Both the position numbers and the translations under genes were made by a program. Shown here piece after piece: positions 47,040 to 58,416 of a stretch of DNA of 64,000 nucleotides; the first letter of the stretch is position 1, and each line of letters starts with the position of its first letter. The notes under the pieces are model-generated. The model had not been told where the DNA came from. It saw nothing but the letters and a program-made list of their open reading frames with translations, and made no database searches. Source of the stretch: Pseudomonas sp. sp1636 (GTDB lineage Bacteria; Pseudomonadota; Gammaproteobacteria; Pseudomonadales; Pseudomonadaceae); the NCBI RefSeq assembly GCF_030376615.1, contig NZ_JARRAB010000010.1, forward strand, positions 62,001 through 126,000, written 5' to 3'.

Positions 47040-49184
47040 TCAGACCCGGAATTGATCCATCAGGCTCTGCTGGTGGTTGGCCAACTGGTTCAGGTTCTGG
47101 CTGATATTCGCCGACTCATGGGCCTGCCCGGAGATCGATTCGGTGACATCGCGGATGGAGGCGACGTTACGGTTGATCTCCTCGGCCACCGAGCTTTGTT
47201 CCTCGGCAGCGCTGGCGATTTGCAGGTTCATGTCGGTGATGACGCTCACCGCTTGGCTGATCCGCTGCAGAACGGCAACGGCCAGCTCGACCTGCTCGAC
47301 ACTGCCCTGGGCCTGGCGGTGGCTGCTGTGCATGGTACTGACCACCTCGCGGGTACCCTTTTGCAGGGTTTCGATCACCTGACGGATTTCCTCGACCGAG
47401 TCCTGGGTGCGCTTGGCCAGGTTGCGTACTTCATCGGCGACTACGGCAAAGCCGCGCCCGGCCTCACCGGCGCGGGCCGCTTCGATGGCGGCGTTGAGTG
47501 CCAGCAGGTTGGTCTGTTCGGCAATCGAGCGGATCACTTCCAATACCGAGCCGATCTGTTCGCTGCTGTTGGCCAGGCCTTCGACTTCCTGCATGGCGAC
47601 GTTCATTTCGTTGGCCAGCAGCTCGATGGTCGAGGTGGTCTTGCCGATCACCCCGAGGCCTTCGCGGCTGGCTTGGTCGGCGCTGTTTGCCGCGTCGGCG
47701 GCTTGCGCGGCGTTGTGCGCCACATCCTGGGCGGTGGCGCTCATTTCCTGGAAGGCGGTGGCCACCTGGTCGACCTCACGAAACTGCTGCTGCATGCTGG
47801 CGCTGGTCTGACTGGCGATGGCGGAGGACTGGTCGGCGGTGCCGCGGGCATCCTGCACGCTGCGCTTGACGTCGGCAATGATCGGCTGGAGCTTGTCGAG
47901 GAAGCGGTTGAACCAGCCCGCCAGCTCGCCCAGTTCGTCCTGTCTGGGGTAGTCGAGGCGGCGGGTCAGGTCGCCTTCGCCGCTGGCGATGTCCTTGAGC
48001 ATGGCGGCGACGTCAAGGATCGGCCTGGTCACTCCGCGGGCGGTCAGCCACATCAGCAGCAGGCCGAGCAGCATGGCCAGCAGACCGATCGTCAGGGCCA
48101 CTGCGCTGTCGCCGGTTCGCCGCTCTTCCAGTTGCCGCTCGAGTTGCAGAGCGGGTGCGAGCAGTTCCTGCTCGGGCACTTCAAGCAATACGTTCCAGGG
48201 CTTGGCCTCGGGAATCGGCTTGAACGGTTGCAGCACGCGCAGCATCTCGCCGTGCTGCAGTTCGGCGGCTGTGCCGTTCTGGATCAACGGGAGTAATTCG
48301 CTGGCGTGCTCGCTGTAAGCCTTGTCGACTGTCTGGCCGAGCAGGCCGGCATCGCGGCTGTGTCCGGCCAACAGCCCGGCCGGGCTGAAGATGCTAACGT
48401 GGCCGGCACCGTCATAGAGGCCGCGATTGGCCTGCAGGCTCAACTGTTGCAGGCTGTCCAGGCTGATATCCAGCCCCACTACGCCAATCACCTTGCCGTC
48501 CAGTTCAAGTGGAAAAGCGATGCTGGTCATCAGCACCTGTTGACCGCCAACTTCGTCGAAGTAGGGTTCCAGTACACAGGTCTTGCCGCTGTCGCGTGGG
48601 CAGGTGTACCAGGCATTGTAAGGATCACCGCTGGGGCCGGTTTTGGTGTCGCCAAGCATCTCCTCGTTCATCGACTCCGAGGTCAGTTCGCCCGGTTTGG
48701 GCTGCGCCCAGTACAGCGAGAAACGCCCCTGGTCGTTGCTGCCCAGTTCGGGTAGGTCGGTGAACAGTTCGTCCTTGCCGTCCAGCCCATTGGGTTCGAA
48801 CACCAGGTACAGGCCGAGTAGGGTCGGGTTGGCCTCCAGGCTGCTACGCACTTGCCGGGTCAGGTCTTCGCGCAGGTCGAAGGCATCGAGAAAGCGTTTT
48901 TCGGCCTGGTCGCGAAGGAACAGGATTTGTCGGGAAAAGCCTTTGCCGTACTGGTAGGCGTCCATGAAATAGCGCTGGATGCGGATCGCCTGCAGCTCGC
49001 CGCGAGCCTGCAGGCGCAGCTTGGCGCTGTCTGCCAGCATGCTGCTGCTGGAACTGCGCACCAGCTCGGCGCTGCGCGTGGATTGCAGGAGAGAGGCGCC
49101 GACCAGCAACGTCACGATCGCCAGCAGGCACAGACCGGCAAGCAGGGTGATTTTCCACTGGATCGAAAGACGGCTGAACGGCAT
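47040..49184 (-). CDS. Methyl-accepting chemotaxis protein with dCache sensor
   Basis: A 714-residue chemoreceptor. The first helix (about 10-32) and second helix (about 360-382) enclose a dCache-type periplasmic domain of about 325 residues. It includes the ligand-side stretch [20 protein letters not shown], with two cysteines, and [17 protein letters not shown] domain follows ([14 protein letters not shown]). The signalling tip is intact ([38 protein letters not shown]). There is no C-terminal CheR-binding pentapeptide. The start is 49184 ([11 protein letters not shown]) with AAGGAG; the frame extends to 49289. The ligand is unknown; the sensor lacks the classic Arg of amino-acid-type dCache motifs at this site. 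Confidence 0.9.
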   Translation of the reverse strand: MPFSRLSIQWKITLLAGLCLLAIVTLLVGASLLQSTRSAELVRSSSSSMLADSAKLRLQARGELQAIRIQRYFMDAYQYGKGFSRQILFLRDQAEKRFLDAFDLREDLTRQVRSSLEANPTLLGLYLVFEPNGLDGKDELFTDLPELGSNDQGRFSLYWAQPKPGELTSESMNEEMLGDTKTGPSGDPYNAWYTCPRDSGKTCVLEPYFDEVGGQQVLMTSIAFPLELDGKVIGVVGLDISLDSLQQLSLQANRGLYDGAGHVSIFSPAGLLAGHSRDAGLLGQTVDKAYSEHASELLPLIQNGTAAELQHGEMLRVLQPFKPIPEAKPWNVLLEVPEQELLAPALQLERQLEERRTGDSAVALTIGLLAMLLGLLLMWLTARGVTRPILDVAAMLKDIASGEGDLTRRLDYPRQDELGELAGWFNRFLDKLQPIIADVKRSVQDARGTADQSSAIASQTSASMQQQFREVDQVATAFQEMSATAQDVAHNAAQAADAANSADQASREGLGVIGKTTSTIELLANEMNVAMQEVEGLANSSEQIGSVLEVIRSIAEQTNLLALNAAIEAARAGEAGRGFAVVADEVRNLAKRTQDSVEEIRQVIETLQKGTREVVSTMHSSHRQAQGSVEQVELAVAVLQRISQAVSVITDMNLQIASAAEEQSSVAEEINRNVASIRDVTESISGQAHESANISQNLNQLANHQQSLMDQFRV

Positions 49185-49509
49185 GAAGTGCTCCTTACTG
49201 GGTTGTTCTAGCGTGGCTATCGGCGCGGGTACGATTTTCTTGATCGAACCGATGGCGCGACGAGAGGCCTGAGGGTGGCCTGGCAGCACAGTTCCGGGGC
49301 GGGATTATGCACGGCTTGATCAATATTTCACACGGGGGTGTTTTGACAGCTCGGGGCGCTTACGGCAGAGTACGCGGCTTTTTTCAGGACACAGCGACAG
49401 TTGCCGGTTTACTGCTGTGCACTGCTGAGCGGGGATGCGGCCAGGCATCGCCCATGTTCACGCAACCTCCCTCCGGTTTTTTCGGCAAAGCTTCATTAGG
49501 GGCAGTTCA
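49185..49509. other. Divergent intergenic region, 325 bp
   Basis: It must contain promoters of the chemoreceptor and the antiporter-family gene. TTGACA at 49343-49348 is a good -35 on the plus strand, but no good -10 lies 16-18 bp after it. No gene or terminator is seen. Confidence 0.4.
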
Positions 49510-50829
49510 ATGAATGCAGTAATCGCAGCGGTCGGCATCATGCTGATCCTCAGCCTGTGCCGTGTGCATGTGGTGGTCGCACTGATCGTCGGCGCATTGG
49601 CCGGCGGTGTGCTCGGTGGTTTGGGCCTCGAAGGTTCGTTGGCGGCGTTCAATCAGGGGCTTGGCGGCGGCGCCACCGTGGCGTTGTCCTATGCCTTGCT
49701 TGGCGCTTTTGCCGTGGCGATTGCCAAATCCGGCTTGGCTCACGCGCTGGCCGACAAGGCCCTGGCCTTGGTCGGCAGACAGGATGCCCAGGGCGGCGGG
49801 CTGCTCAAGTGGGTCTTGATCGCATTGCTGCTGACGGTGGCGATTGCCTCGCAGAACGTCTTGCCAATCCACATCGCCTTCATTCCGCTGCTGGTGCCGC
49901 CGTTGCTCTATGTGTTGAGCAAGCTGCAGCTGGATCGCCGGCTGATCGCCTGCGTGCTGACCTTTGGCCTGATCACGCCTTATATGTTCTTGCCGGTCGG
50001 TTTTGGCGGCATCTTCCTCAATGAGATCCTGCTGGCCAACGTGGCCAAGGCCGGGGTGGACGTGAGCGCGGTCAGCATCACCGAGGCCATGGCGATTCCG
50101 GCGCTGGGCATGCTGTGCGGCCTGTTGGTGGCGGTATTGTTCAGCTACCGCGGCAAACGTGTCTACGACCTGGCGAAGATCGAGCAGGCCGAGCGTATCG
50201 ACGCGGCCTACAACCCGCTGAGCCTGCTGGTGGCCGCGGTGGCGATTGGCGCGGCCTTCGTCGTGCAGTTGTGGCTGGATTCGATGATAGTCGGCGCCTT
50301 GGTCGGCTTCGTGATTTTCTCGGTATCCGGTGTGGTGCGCTGGAAAGAGGCCGACGGCCTGTTCACCGAAGGCATGAAGATGATGGCGATGATCGGCTTC
50401 ATCATGATCGCCGCGGCCGGTTTCGCCGAAGTGATGAAGGCCACCGGCGAGGTGAAAAGCCTGGTCGACGGCGCGGCCGAGCTGGTCGGTCAGGACAAGG
50501 CCATAGGCGCGCTGCTGATGCTGCTGGTTGGCCTGTTGGTGACCATGGGTATCGGTTCGTCGTTCTCCACCGTGCCGATCATCGCCGCGATCTTCGTGCC
50601 GCTGGGCGTCCAGCTGGGTTTCAGTCCGCTGGCCATCGTCAGCATCGTCGGCACTGCCGGGGCCTTGGGTGATGCCGGCTCGCCGGCCTCGGATTCGACT
50701 CTCGGCCCGACCTCGGGGCTGAATGTCGACGGCCAGCACAACCATATCTGGGACAGCGTGGTGCCGACCTTTCTGCACTACAACCTGCCGCTGCTGCTGT
50801 TCGGTTGGGTCGCGGCTATGGTGTTGTAA
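49510..50829 (+). CDS. Na+/H+ antiporter family protein (YuiF-like)
   Basis: A 439-residue protein with eleven or twelve hydrophobic helices and an internal repeat, a layout of the NhaC/YuiF-like antiporter superfamily. Conserved segments are [38 protein letters not shown] and [19 protein letters not shown]. Members exchange Na+ and H+ or act as amino-acid (histidine) permeases; the substrate cannot be decided here. The start is 49510 ([12 protein letters not shown]), after TAGGGG. It stands alone. Confidence 0.82.
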   Translation: MNAVIAAVGIMLILSLCRVHVVVALIVGALAGGVLGGLGLEGSLAAFNQGLGGGATVALSYALLGAFAVAIAKSGLAHALADKALALVGRQDAQGGGLLKWVLIALLLTVAIASQNVLPIHIAFIPLLVPPLLYVLSKLQLDRRLIACVLTFGLITPYMFLPVGFGGIFLNEILLANVAKAGVDVSAVSITEAMAIPALGMLCGLLVAVLFSYRGKRVYDLAKIEQAERIDAAYNPLSLLVAAVAIGAAFVVQLWLDSMIVGALVGFVIFSVSGVVRWKEADGLFTEGMKMMAMIGFIMIAAAGFAEVMKATGEVKSLVDGAAELVGQDKAIGALLMLLVGLLVTMGIGSSFSTVPIIAAIFVPLGVQLGFSPLAIVSIVGTAGALGDAGSPASDSTLGPTSGLNVDGQHNHIWDSVVPTFLHYNLPLLLFGWVAAMVL

Positions 50830-50946
50830 GTAGCGCCAGGAGGCGCGGACGTCGCGCTCGACCCGGCCATGGCTTGCCGGGCGTTTGCCGGACGGGCACA
50901 AAGCGGTATGGTGCGCGCTTTGCCCCCGCCTAATTGGAGAACCCCG

Positions 50947-51384
50947 ATGAGCCTGCATGGTGACTACGACCCGCAAAACATCTTCGCCCAGATCATTCGC
51001 GGCGAGGCGCCCTGCTACAAACTGTACGAGGACGACGATGTGTTGGCCTTCCTCGACCTGTTCCCGCAGTCCCTCGGCCATACCCTGGTGATTCCCAAAC
51101 GCGCGGCGGCGCGCAACATCTTGGAGATCGACCCGGACAGTCTGGCCAGGCTGATGCGGGTGACCCAGCGCTTGGTTCGGGTGCTGGTCGACGAGTTGCA
51201 GCCGGACGGCGTGCAGGTGGCGCAGTTCAACGGCGCCCCGGCCGGGCAGACGGTGTTTCACATCCATATGCACATCGTCCCGCGCTTTGCCGGCCTCGGC
51301 CTGGGCAACCATGCCAGCCAGAAGGCCGAGCCGGCCGAACTGGAGGCGCTGCAGGCGCGGCTGGTCAAGCGCATCGACGGTTGA
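50947..51384 (+). CDS. HIT family nucleotide hydrolase/transferase
   Basis: A 145-residue HIT protein. The histidine triad is HIHMHIVPR (about 98-106). N-terminal FAQIIRGEAPCYKLYEDDDV and the loop FPQSLGHTLVIPKR are typical of Hint/HinT-like AMP-lysine or AMP-amide hydrolases. GGAGA lies before the ATG. The start at 50947 was chosen by this site. It is followed by 167 bp and then pfkB on the same strand. Confidence 0.9.
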   Translation: MSLHGDYDPQNIFAQIIRGEAPCYKLYEDDDVLAFLDLFPQSLGHTLVIPKRAAARNILEIDPDSLARLMRVTQRLVRVLVDELQPDGVQVAQFNGAPAGQTVFHIHMHIVPRFAGLGLGNHASQKAEPAELEALQARLVKRIDG

Positions 51385-51514
51385 ACGACGGCCGCGCCCG
51401 GGATTTCCGCCAGCTACCGGCAGTACCCTGGGCGACCGGCTGCAGGGCAACGGCCAGCCCATCGACAGCATCAGCCGGCAGTCTGGGGGGCGTTCGCCTA
51501 CGCTTCTGCCTATA

Positions 51515-51528
51515 GGTGCCGCGGCACC
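51515..51528. promoter_or_regulatory. 14-bp palindrome upstream of pfkB
   Basis: GGTGCCGCGGCACC is a perfect palindrome 23 bp upstream of the pfkB start, next to TATAGG. It may be an operator; the evidence is only symmetry and position. Confidence 0.3.
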
Positions 51529-51551
51529 CGAGCCAGCCGTCGAGGTCGAGC

Positions 51552-52535
51552 ATGGCCACTCCTTCACGCAGCGCTAAGCGTGTTCTGGGCAAGGGGGCGC
51601 ATATCGTCACCCTGACCCTCAGCCCCGCGCTGGATATCGCCACCCAAGTCCCGCGCCTGTGCCCGGATGCCAAGCTGCGTTGCAGCGCGCCGAGTTATGC
51701 CGCCGGCGGGGGCGGCATCAACGTCGCCCGGGCCATCCACCTCCTCGGCGGCAATGCCTTGGCGCTGTTCCCCGCCGGCGGCTCCAGCGGTCGGCATCTG
51801 ATCGAACTGCTCGATGCCGAAGGGGTGCCGAATCGGCCGCTGGCCATCGCCAACGGCACCCGCGAATGCTTCAACGTGGTGGAGCAGGCCAGTGGTCGGC
51901 AATACCGCTTGGTCATGCCCGGCGCGCTGCTCAGCCCGGTCGAGCAGGAACAGCTGCTGGCCAGCCTGGAGGCGCTGCCGGCCCTCGACTACCTGGTGAT
52001 CAGCGGCAGCCTGCCCGCCGGTTTGGCCGCAGACTTCCTCCCGCGTGTGCTGCAAGGCGCCAGACGCCGCGGCGCGCGCTGCCTCATCGACAGCTCCGCC
52101 GCGGCGCTGCGCCAGGCCCTGGCGGTCGGCGGGGTGCTGATGATCAAGCCCAACCTCAGCGAGCTGAGCGCCCTGGTCGGCGAAGAGATCAGCGAGCCGC
52201 AGCAGCTCGCCCGCATCGCCCAGGGGCTGGTGCGGGACGGCCAGTGCGAAACGGTGCTGGTCTCGCTCGGCGCCGCAGGCGCCTTGTTGGCCAGTGACGG
52301 CCTGAGCGAGCGGATCGCCGCGCCGTCGGTGCCCCGGCGCAGCACCGTCGGCGCCGGCGACAGCCTGGTCGCCGGCATCACCCTCAAGCTGGCCGCCGGT
52401 GCCGGCTGGCGCGAAGCCGCGCGCTTTGGCGTGGCCGCCGGCAGCGCTGCGATCATGAGCGAAGGCAGCGCACTGTGCCGGCGCAGCGACACCGAGCGGC
52501 TGTATGCCTGGCTGCAGGCCTATGGGGGCTCCTGA
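51552..52535 (+). CDS. pfkB: 6-phosphofructokinase isozyme 2 (PfkB)
   Basis: A 327-residue ribokinase-fold sugar kinase that closely resembles E. coli Pfk-2. Matching segments are VTLTLSPALD near the N-terminus, AKLRCSAPSY followed by GGGGINVARAI, SGSLPAG, KPNLSELSALV and the anion hole with catalytic Asp STVGAGDSLVAG. The enzyme phosphorylates fructose 6-phosphate to the 1,6-bisphosphate. Most pseudomonads lack this activity and depend on the Entner-Doudoroff route, so the gene is notable. A 1-phosphofructokinase or tagatose-type kinase is the alternative. The start is ATG 51552 after GAGG; the frame extends to 51516. Confidence 0.85.
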   Translation: MATPSRSAKRVLGKGAHIVTLTLSPALDIATQVPRLCPDAKLRCSAPSYAAGGGGINVARAIHLLGGNALALFPAGGSSGRHLIELLDAEGVPNRPLAIANGTRECFNVVEQASGRQYRLVMPGALLSPVEQEQLLASLEALPALDYLVISGSLPAGLAADFLPRVLQGARRRGARCLIDSSAAALRQALAVGGVLMIKPNLSELSALVGEEISEPQQLARIAQGLVRDGQCETVLVSLGAAGALLASDGLSERIAAPSVPRRSTVGAGDSLVAGITLKLAAGAGWREAARFGVAAGSAAIMSEGSALCRRSDTERLYAWLQAYGGS

Positions 52536-52593
52536 GCAGGCTCGCCGAGGCGATCCCGGCCGCGGACGGATTCCAGGCTCTGCCCCGTTCCAG

Positions 52594-52615
52594 CCGGCAA
52601 GCGCGCGCTTGCCGG
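52594..52615. terminator. GC-rich hairpin between pfkB and norW
   Basis: CCGGCAAGCG pairs perfectly with CGCTTGCCGG around CG. It lies between convergent genes. No T-run follows. Confidence 0.5.
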
Positions 52616-52627
52616 TACGCCCCGGCT

Positions 52628-53761
52628 TCAGCCGGGCAACTGGCGCAGCAGGGCGAAGGCGTTCTGCAGGCGCCCCTCGCTGACCACGAAGCCGCGCAGC
52701 TGCGCCTGTTCGTCGAAGGCCTGCGCCAGCATGCCTTGCTCGTCGAAGCTGAGCCGCCAGTCGAGGTGGTCGCCGCTGGTCTCGCCAGCCAGGTGCAAGG
52801 GCAGGCGCGGTGTTTTCACCCGGATCAGCATGGGCGGCAGCTGCAGCGCCTGCGGTTGGCCGAGCAGGGTCTTGGCCAGGGCGCTGGCCGCCAGTTGGAT
52901 CGGCTGCAGGAACGGCAGCACGCGACCACTGATCTCGGCGCAGTCGCCCAGGGCGTAGATATGCTCGGCGCTGGTCTGCAGATGGCGGTCGACCTGAATG
53001 CCACGGTCTACGGCGAGCCCGGTCTGGCGTGCCAGTTCGATGCTCGGACGCAGGCCGATGGCGGCGATGGCGCTGTCGCAGTCGACCCATTGGCCGTCGT
53101 CCAGATAGGCGCGGATACCTTCGTCGGTTCGCTCCAGTCGTTGCAGGCCGCTGCCCAGGCGCAGTTGCGCGCCACTGGCGACCAGGCAGGCCTGCAGGCG
53201 GGCGCTGACCGCCGCCGGCATCAAGGACGCCAGCAGGCTGCTGGCCTGGTCGACCAGTACCACCTGCTTGCCGCTGCTGAGCAGATCCATTGCCAGCTCG
53301 CTGCCGATCAGCCCGGCGCCGAGCACCAGCACGCGGCGGGCGTCGCGCAGCTGCGCCTCGGCGGCCTGGTATTCGCCCTGGCTGTTGAGCGTCAGCAGCA
53401 GTTCATGGCCCGGCACCGGCGGCACCAGGGCGTTGGCCCCGGTGGCCAGCACCAGTTGCGCGTAGGCGTGGCTGCCGTCGGCGGTGTGCACGCGACGAGC
53501 CTGCGGGTCGATCGACTCGACCCGGGTGAAGGGTTGTATGGCGACCTGGTACTGCTCGGCGAAGCGCGCGGCGCTCAGACGGGTCAGCTCGGCACTGCTG
53601 CGGCCCTGGCTGAACGCATGGCTGATGTCCGGCTTGTTGTACTCGTCGCCGCTGTCGGCAGTGAGCAGGCGGATGGGCACCTGCGCGTCGAGCTTGCGCA
53701 GACTCTTGACCAACTGGCAGGCGGCGAACCCCGAGCCGATGATGAGGATTTCGTGGCTCAT
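52628..53761 (-). CDS. norW: Flavorubredoxin (NO reductase) NADH reductase NorW
   Basis: A 377-residue FAD protein of the NADH:rubredoxin reductase type. The FAD motif is [15 protein letters not shown] (about 5-19), the NADH motif is [18 protein letters not shown] and the second FAD motif ends in [10 protein letters not shown]. It passes electrons from NADH to the rubredoxin domain of NorV. Its ATG overlaps the norV stop by four bases (ATGA), so the pair is translationally coupled. Confidence 0.93.
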   Translation of the reverse strand: MSHEILIIGSGFAACQLVKSLRKLDAQVPIRLLTADSGDEYNKPDISHAFSQGRSSAELTRLSAARFAEQYQVAIQPFTRVESIDPQARRVHTADGSHAYAQLVLATGANALVPPVPGHELLLTLNSQGEYQAAEAQLRDARRVLVLGAGLIGSELAMDLLSSGKQVVLVDQASSLLASLMPAAVSARLQACLVASGAQLRLGSGLQRLERTDEGIRAYLDDGQWVDCDSAIAAIGLRPSIELARQTGLAVDRGIQVDRHLQTSAEHIYALGDCAEISGRVLPFLQPIQLAASALAKTLLGQPQALQLPPMLIRVKTPRLPLHLAGETSGDHLDWRLSFDEQGMLAQAFDEQAQLRGFVVSEGRLQNAFALLRQLPG

Positions 53762-55212
53762 GCTGCTTTCTCCCGCAGTACTTCGAAGACATCCTTGCCC
53801 AGGCTGCATTCCGGGCAGAGGAAATTATCCGGCACCTCGCTCCAGGGCGTGCCGGCGGCCACGTTCTGCATCGGTTCGCCGAGCTCGGGCTGGTAGACCC
53901 ACTGGCAGACGCTGCACTGCATGGCCGGGCCGGCATCTGCCGAAGCGGCGGCGGACGCCTGAGCGGCGGGCTTGGCCGCTGCCGGGGCAGCGGCTTGGCG
54001 GGTGCCCGGCGGGGTGGCCAACGCCCATTCGCGCGCCAGTTGCCGACCATGGGCGCGGCAGGCCTCCAGGGCGTTGCCGTCGGGACGCCATTTACTCTTC
54101 AGCGACAGCGAAGTGGTAAAGCCGGCGTCCATCAGACGGGTCTGGATGCGATCCACGGCGCCGCCGTTCCAGCCGTAGCTGCCGAAGGCGGCGGCCTTCT
54201 TGTTGCGAAAGCGCAGGCCGGTGATTTCCTCCAGCATGCCGGCGATCTTCGGCATCATCACGTTGTTCATGGTCGAGGAGCCGACCAGGATGGCCTTGGA
54301 GCGGAACACCTGGGTGAGGATCTCGTTCTTGTCGTGGCGGGCGACGTTGAAAATCTTCACCGCCACGCTCGGATCGGCCTCGTGGATGCCCTGGGCCAGG
54401 GCGTCGGCCATCATCCGGGTGTTGTTCGACATGCTGTCGTAGAACAGGGTGATGCGGTTCTCCTGGTAGTGGTCGGCCCACTCCAGGTACTTGCCGACGA
54501 TCTGCGCCGGGTCGGTGCGCCAGACCACGCCGTGGGCGGTGGCGATCATCGACAGCGGCAGGTTGAAGCCGAGCACCTCGTTGATCTTGGCGGTGACCAG
54601 CGGGCTGAAGGGGGTGAGGATGTTGGCGAAGTAGCGCAGGCACTGCTCCATCAACTCCTGCTGGTCGACCTCGTCGTTGAACAGGTGTTCGTCGCAGTAG
54701 TGCTGGCCGAAGGCGTCGTTGCTGAACAGCACGGCGTCGCCGCTGAGGTAGGTCATCATGCTGTCGGGCCAGTGCAGCATCGGCGTCTCGATAAACACCA
54801 GTTGCTTGCCGTTGCCGATGTCCAGACTGTCGCCGGTCTTCACCGGGATGAAGTTCCACAGCGGCTGGTGGTGGTGGCCGGTGATCGAGTCGATGGCGTT
54901 GGCGGTGCAGTAGATCGGCGTGCCGGGGATGCGCGCCATCAGCTCGGACAGTGCGCCGGCGTGATCCTCTTCGGCATGGTTGATGACGATGTAATCGATG
55001 CTCGCCAGGTCGATCTGGCTGGCCAGGTTGAGAATGAACTCACGGCTGAAGCGATGGTCGACGGTGTCGATCAGCACGGTCTTCTCCTCGCGGATCAGAT
55101 AGCTGTTGTAGCTGGTGCCCTTGAGGGTCTTGTATTCGGTGCCGTGAAAGTCACGAACCTCCCAATCGCGCTGGCCGACCCAGTGGATGTTTTCTTTGAG
55201 CAGAATAGTCAT
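53758..55212 (-). CDS. norV: Anaerobic nitric oxide reductase flavorubredoxin NorV
   Basis: A 484-residue enzyme that reduces NO to N2O. The diiron beta-lactamase-like domain has H79, E81, D83 in HAEEDHAG, the same numbers as in E. coli NorV. The flavodoxin domain (about 255-395) starts [16 protein letters not shown]. An Ala/Pro-rich linker of about 30 residues leads to a C-terminal rubredoxin with CSVC and CPEC. The family length is normal. Expression should depend on NorR and sigma-54, for which sites are visible upstream. Confidence 0.96.
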   Translation of the reverse strand: MTILLKENIHWVGQRDWEVRDFHGTEYKTLKGTSYNSYLIREEKTVLIDTVDHRFSREFILNLASQIDLASIDYIVINHAEEDHAGALSELMARIPGTPIYCTANAIDSITGHHHQPLWNFIPVKTGDSLDIGNGKQLVFIETPMLHWPDSMMTYLSGDAVLFSNDAFGQHYCDEHLFNDEVDQQELMEQCLRYFANILTPFSPLVTAKINEVLGFNLPLSMIATAHGVVWRTDPAQIVGKYLEWADHYQENRITLFYDSMSNNTRMMADALAQGIHEADPSVAVKIFNVARHDKNEILTQVFRSKAILVGSSTMNNVMMPKIAGMLEEITGLRFRNKKAAAFGSYGWNGGAVDRIQTRLMDAGFTTSLSLKSKWRPDGNALEACRAHGRQLAREWALATPPGTRQAAAPAAAKPAAQASAAASADAGPAMQCSVCQWVYQPELGEPMQNVAAGTPWSEVPDNFLCPECSLGKDVFEVLREKAA

Positions 55213-55261
55213 ACAAATGCGTACCTTGCAGAGGTGGACAGATAAGCCTGCCCGTCTCTAC

Positions 55262-55277
55262 TGCAGGGTGCGTGCCA
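55262..55277 (-). promoter_or_regulatory. Sigma-54 promoter of norVW
   Basis: Read on the minus strand, TGGCACGCACCCTGCA matches TGGCACG-N4-TTGCA with one mismatch, keeping the -24 GG and -12 GC. It lies 50 bp upstream of the norV start and 44 bp from the first NorR-like element. Confidence 0.82.
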
Positions 55278-55320
55278 GTATTTAAGTAATTGAAATATAA
55301 GAGATTTACAATGTACATTT

Positions 55321-55375
55321 GTCAAATGTACAGTGCCTGTGTAATGTCTTTCCGACATATCTTGGTCATAAAGAC
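55321..55375. promoter_or_regulatory. Three NorR enhancer-like sites, GT-N7-AC
   Basis: GTCAAATGTAC (55321-55331), GTCTTTCCGAC (55346-55356) and GTCATAAAGAC (55365-55375) all have the GT-N7-AC core that E. coli NorR requires, where three sites also precede norVW. The first lies in a larger dyad (GTACATTT at 55313, AAATGTAC at 55324). The third ends five bases before the norR start, suggesting autoregulation. Confidence 0.75.
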
Positions 55376-55380
55376 AGAAC

Positions 55381-56913
<1,533 letters not shown>

Positions 56914-56932
56914 CGGCGCGGGCCGCCTGCGG

Positions 56933-58411
56933 TTACTGGACGAATCCGGCGTTCAGCATTAAATCCAGCAGCGGTTGCGGGTAGACGCCAAGGAAGAACG
57001 CCAGCAGGGCGACGATCAGCAGCATGATGCCGCCCGCCCGCTGGCCCCAGTTGAACGGCGCATCGTGGCGGCGCAGGTTGGGTTCGACCATGAACAGGGT
57101 GACCATCACCCGCAGGTAATAGAACACCCCGATCGCGCTACCGAGCACCAGTGCGCCGAGCAGCCACCAGAGCTCGGCCTGCACGCCGACGGTGATGATG
57201 TAGAACTTGCCGATAAAGCCCGCGGTCAGCGGAATGCCCGCCAGCGACAGCATCATCACGGTGAGCACGGCGGTCAGGTAGGGGCGGCGCCAGAACAGCC
57301 CGCGGTATTCGTAGAGCGCATCGCAGTCGCGGCCGTTGTAGGGCGTGGACATCAGGGTGACCACGCCGAAGGCGCCGAGCACGGTCAGCACGTAGGTGAC
57401 CAGGTACACGCCGACCGCCTCGACCGCCAGGCCCTCGCTGGCGATCAGGGCGACCAGCAGGTAGCCGAAGTGGGCTATCGAGGAGTAGCCGAGCAGGCGC
57501 TTGAGGTTGCTTTGCAGCAGGGCCAGCAGGTTGCCGAAGAGCATCGAGGCGACGGCGATTACTGCCAGTAGAGCGTGCAGCGCCGGGCTCGCGGCCGCGG
57601 GCGACAGCTGGAACAGGCGCAACAGCACGGCGAACACGGCGACCTTGCTGGCCGTGGCGAGAAAGGCCGCAACCGGTGCTGGCGCGCCTTCGTAAACATC
57701 CGGTGTCCACAGATGAAAGGGCACCAACGACAGCTTGAACGCCAGGGCGACCAGCAGTATGGCCATGCCCAACTGCACCAGCGCGCCTGGCTGCGCGGCT
57801 GGCGCCAGGATGGCGCCGATCCCGGCAAAGCTCAGGCTGCCGGCGTCGGCATACAACAGGGCCATGCCGAACAGCAGAAACGCGCTGCCGGCGGCCGACA
57901 ACACCATGTACTTGAGGCCCGCCTCCAGCGAGCGCTTGTTGAAGAAGGCATAGGCGACCAGCCCGTAGGTCGGCAACGAGAGCAGTTCCAGGCCGATGAA
58001 CAGCCCGGCCAGGTGCTGCGCGCTGACCAGCACCAACCCCCCCACGGCGGCCAGCAGCATCAGCAGATACAGCTCCTCGCGGTTGCCGGGATAGCCCTTG
58101 CCCAGCTTTTCGCCGAGGTAGGCGTGGGCCAGGGTGATGCAGGCGAGGGTGGCGACCAATAGCAGGGCCATATAGAAACAGGCGAAGCGGTCGACGATCA
58201 GCAGCGCGGTGACTTCCAGTGGGGCGACCTGCAACGCCGGGAGCAAGGACAGCAAGGCCAGGTTGAGACCGATCACCGAGAGCACAAAGCTCTGGGTGTG
58301 ATTACGTCGCCAGGCGATCCCGAGCATCACCAGCACGGCGGTGGCGCTGGTGATCAGCAGCGGCAGCAGGGCGATGAAATGGCGCAGGGTCAGATCCAAT
58401 TCCATGTCCAT
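56933..58411 (-). CDS. nuoN: NADH-quinone oxidoreductase subunit N
   Basis: A 492-residue antiporter-like proton-pumping subunit of complex I with about fourteen helices. Key lysine and glutamate segments are FIGLELLSLPTYGLVAYAF and FKLSLVPFHLWTPDVYEGAP; LKRLLGYSSIAHFGYLLVAL is also conserved. The start is ATG 58411 (MDMELDLTLRHF); ATG 58405 is possible and no clear ribosome site decides. The frame continues without a stop through nuoM, which is a GC-rich frame artefact. It is the last gene of the operon. Confidence 0.95.
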   Translation of the reverse strand: MDMELDLTLRHFIALLPLLITSATAVLVMLGIAWRRNHTQSFVLSVIGLNLALLSLLPALQVAPLEVTALLIVDRFACFYMALLLVATLACITLAHAYLGEKLGKGYPGNREELYLLMLLAAVGGLVLVSAQHLAGLFIGLELLSLPTYGLVAYAFFNKRSLEAGLKYMVLSAAGSAFLLFGMALLYADAGSLSFAGIGAILAPAAQPGALVQLGMAILLVALAFKLSLVPFHLWTPDVYEGAPAPVAAFLATASKVAVFAVLLRLFQLSPAAASPALHALLAVIAVASMLFGNLLALLQSNLKRLLGYSSIAHFGYLLVALIASEGLAVEAVGVYLVTYVLTVLGAFGVVTLMSTPYNGRDCDALYEYRGLFWRRPYLTAVLTVMMLSLAGIPLTAGFIGKFYIITVGVQAELWWLLGALVLGSAIGVFYYLRVMVTLFMVEPNLRRHDAPFNWGQRAGGIMLLIVALLAFFLGVYPQPLLDLMLNAGFVQ

Positions 58412-58416
58412 GTGCA

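Noticed and set aside
46805..47104. Frames between the secreted-protein gene and the chemoreceptor
   Set aside because: They run into the chemoreceptor coding region or lack a ribosome site and normal composition.
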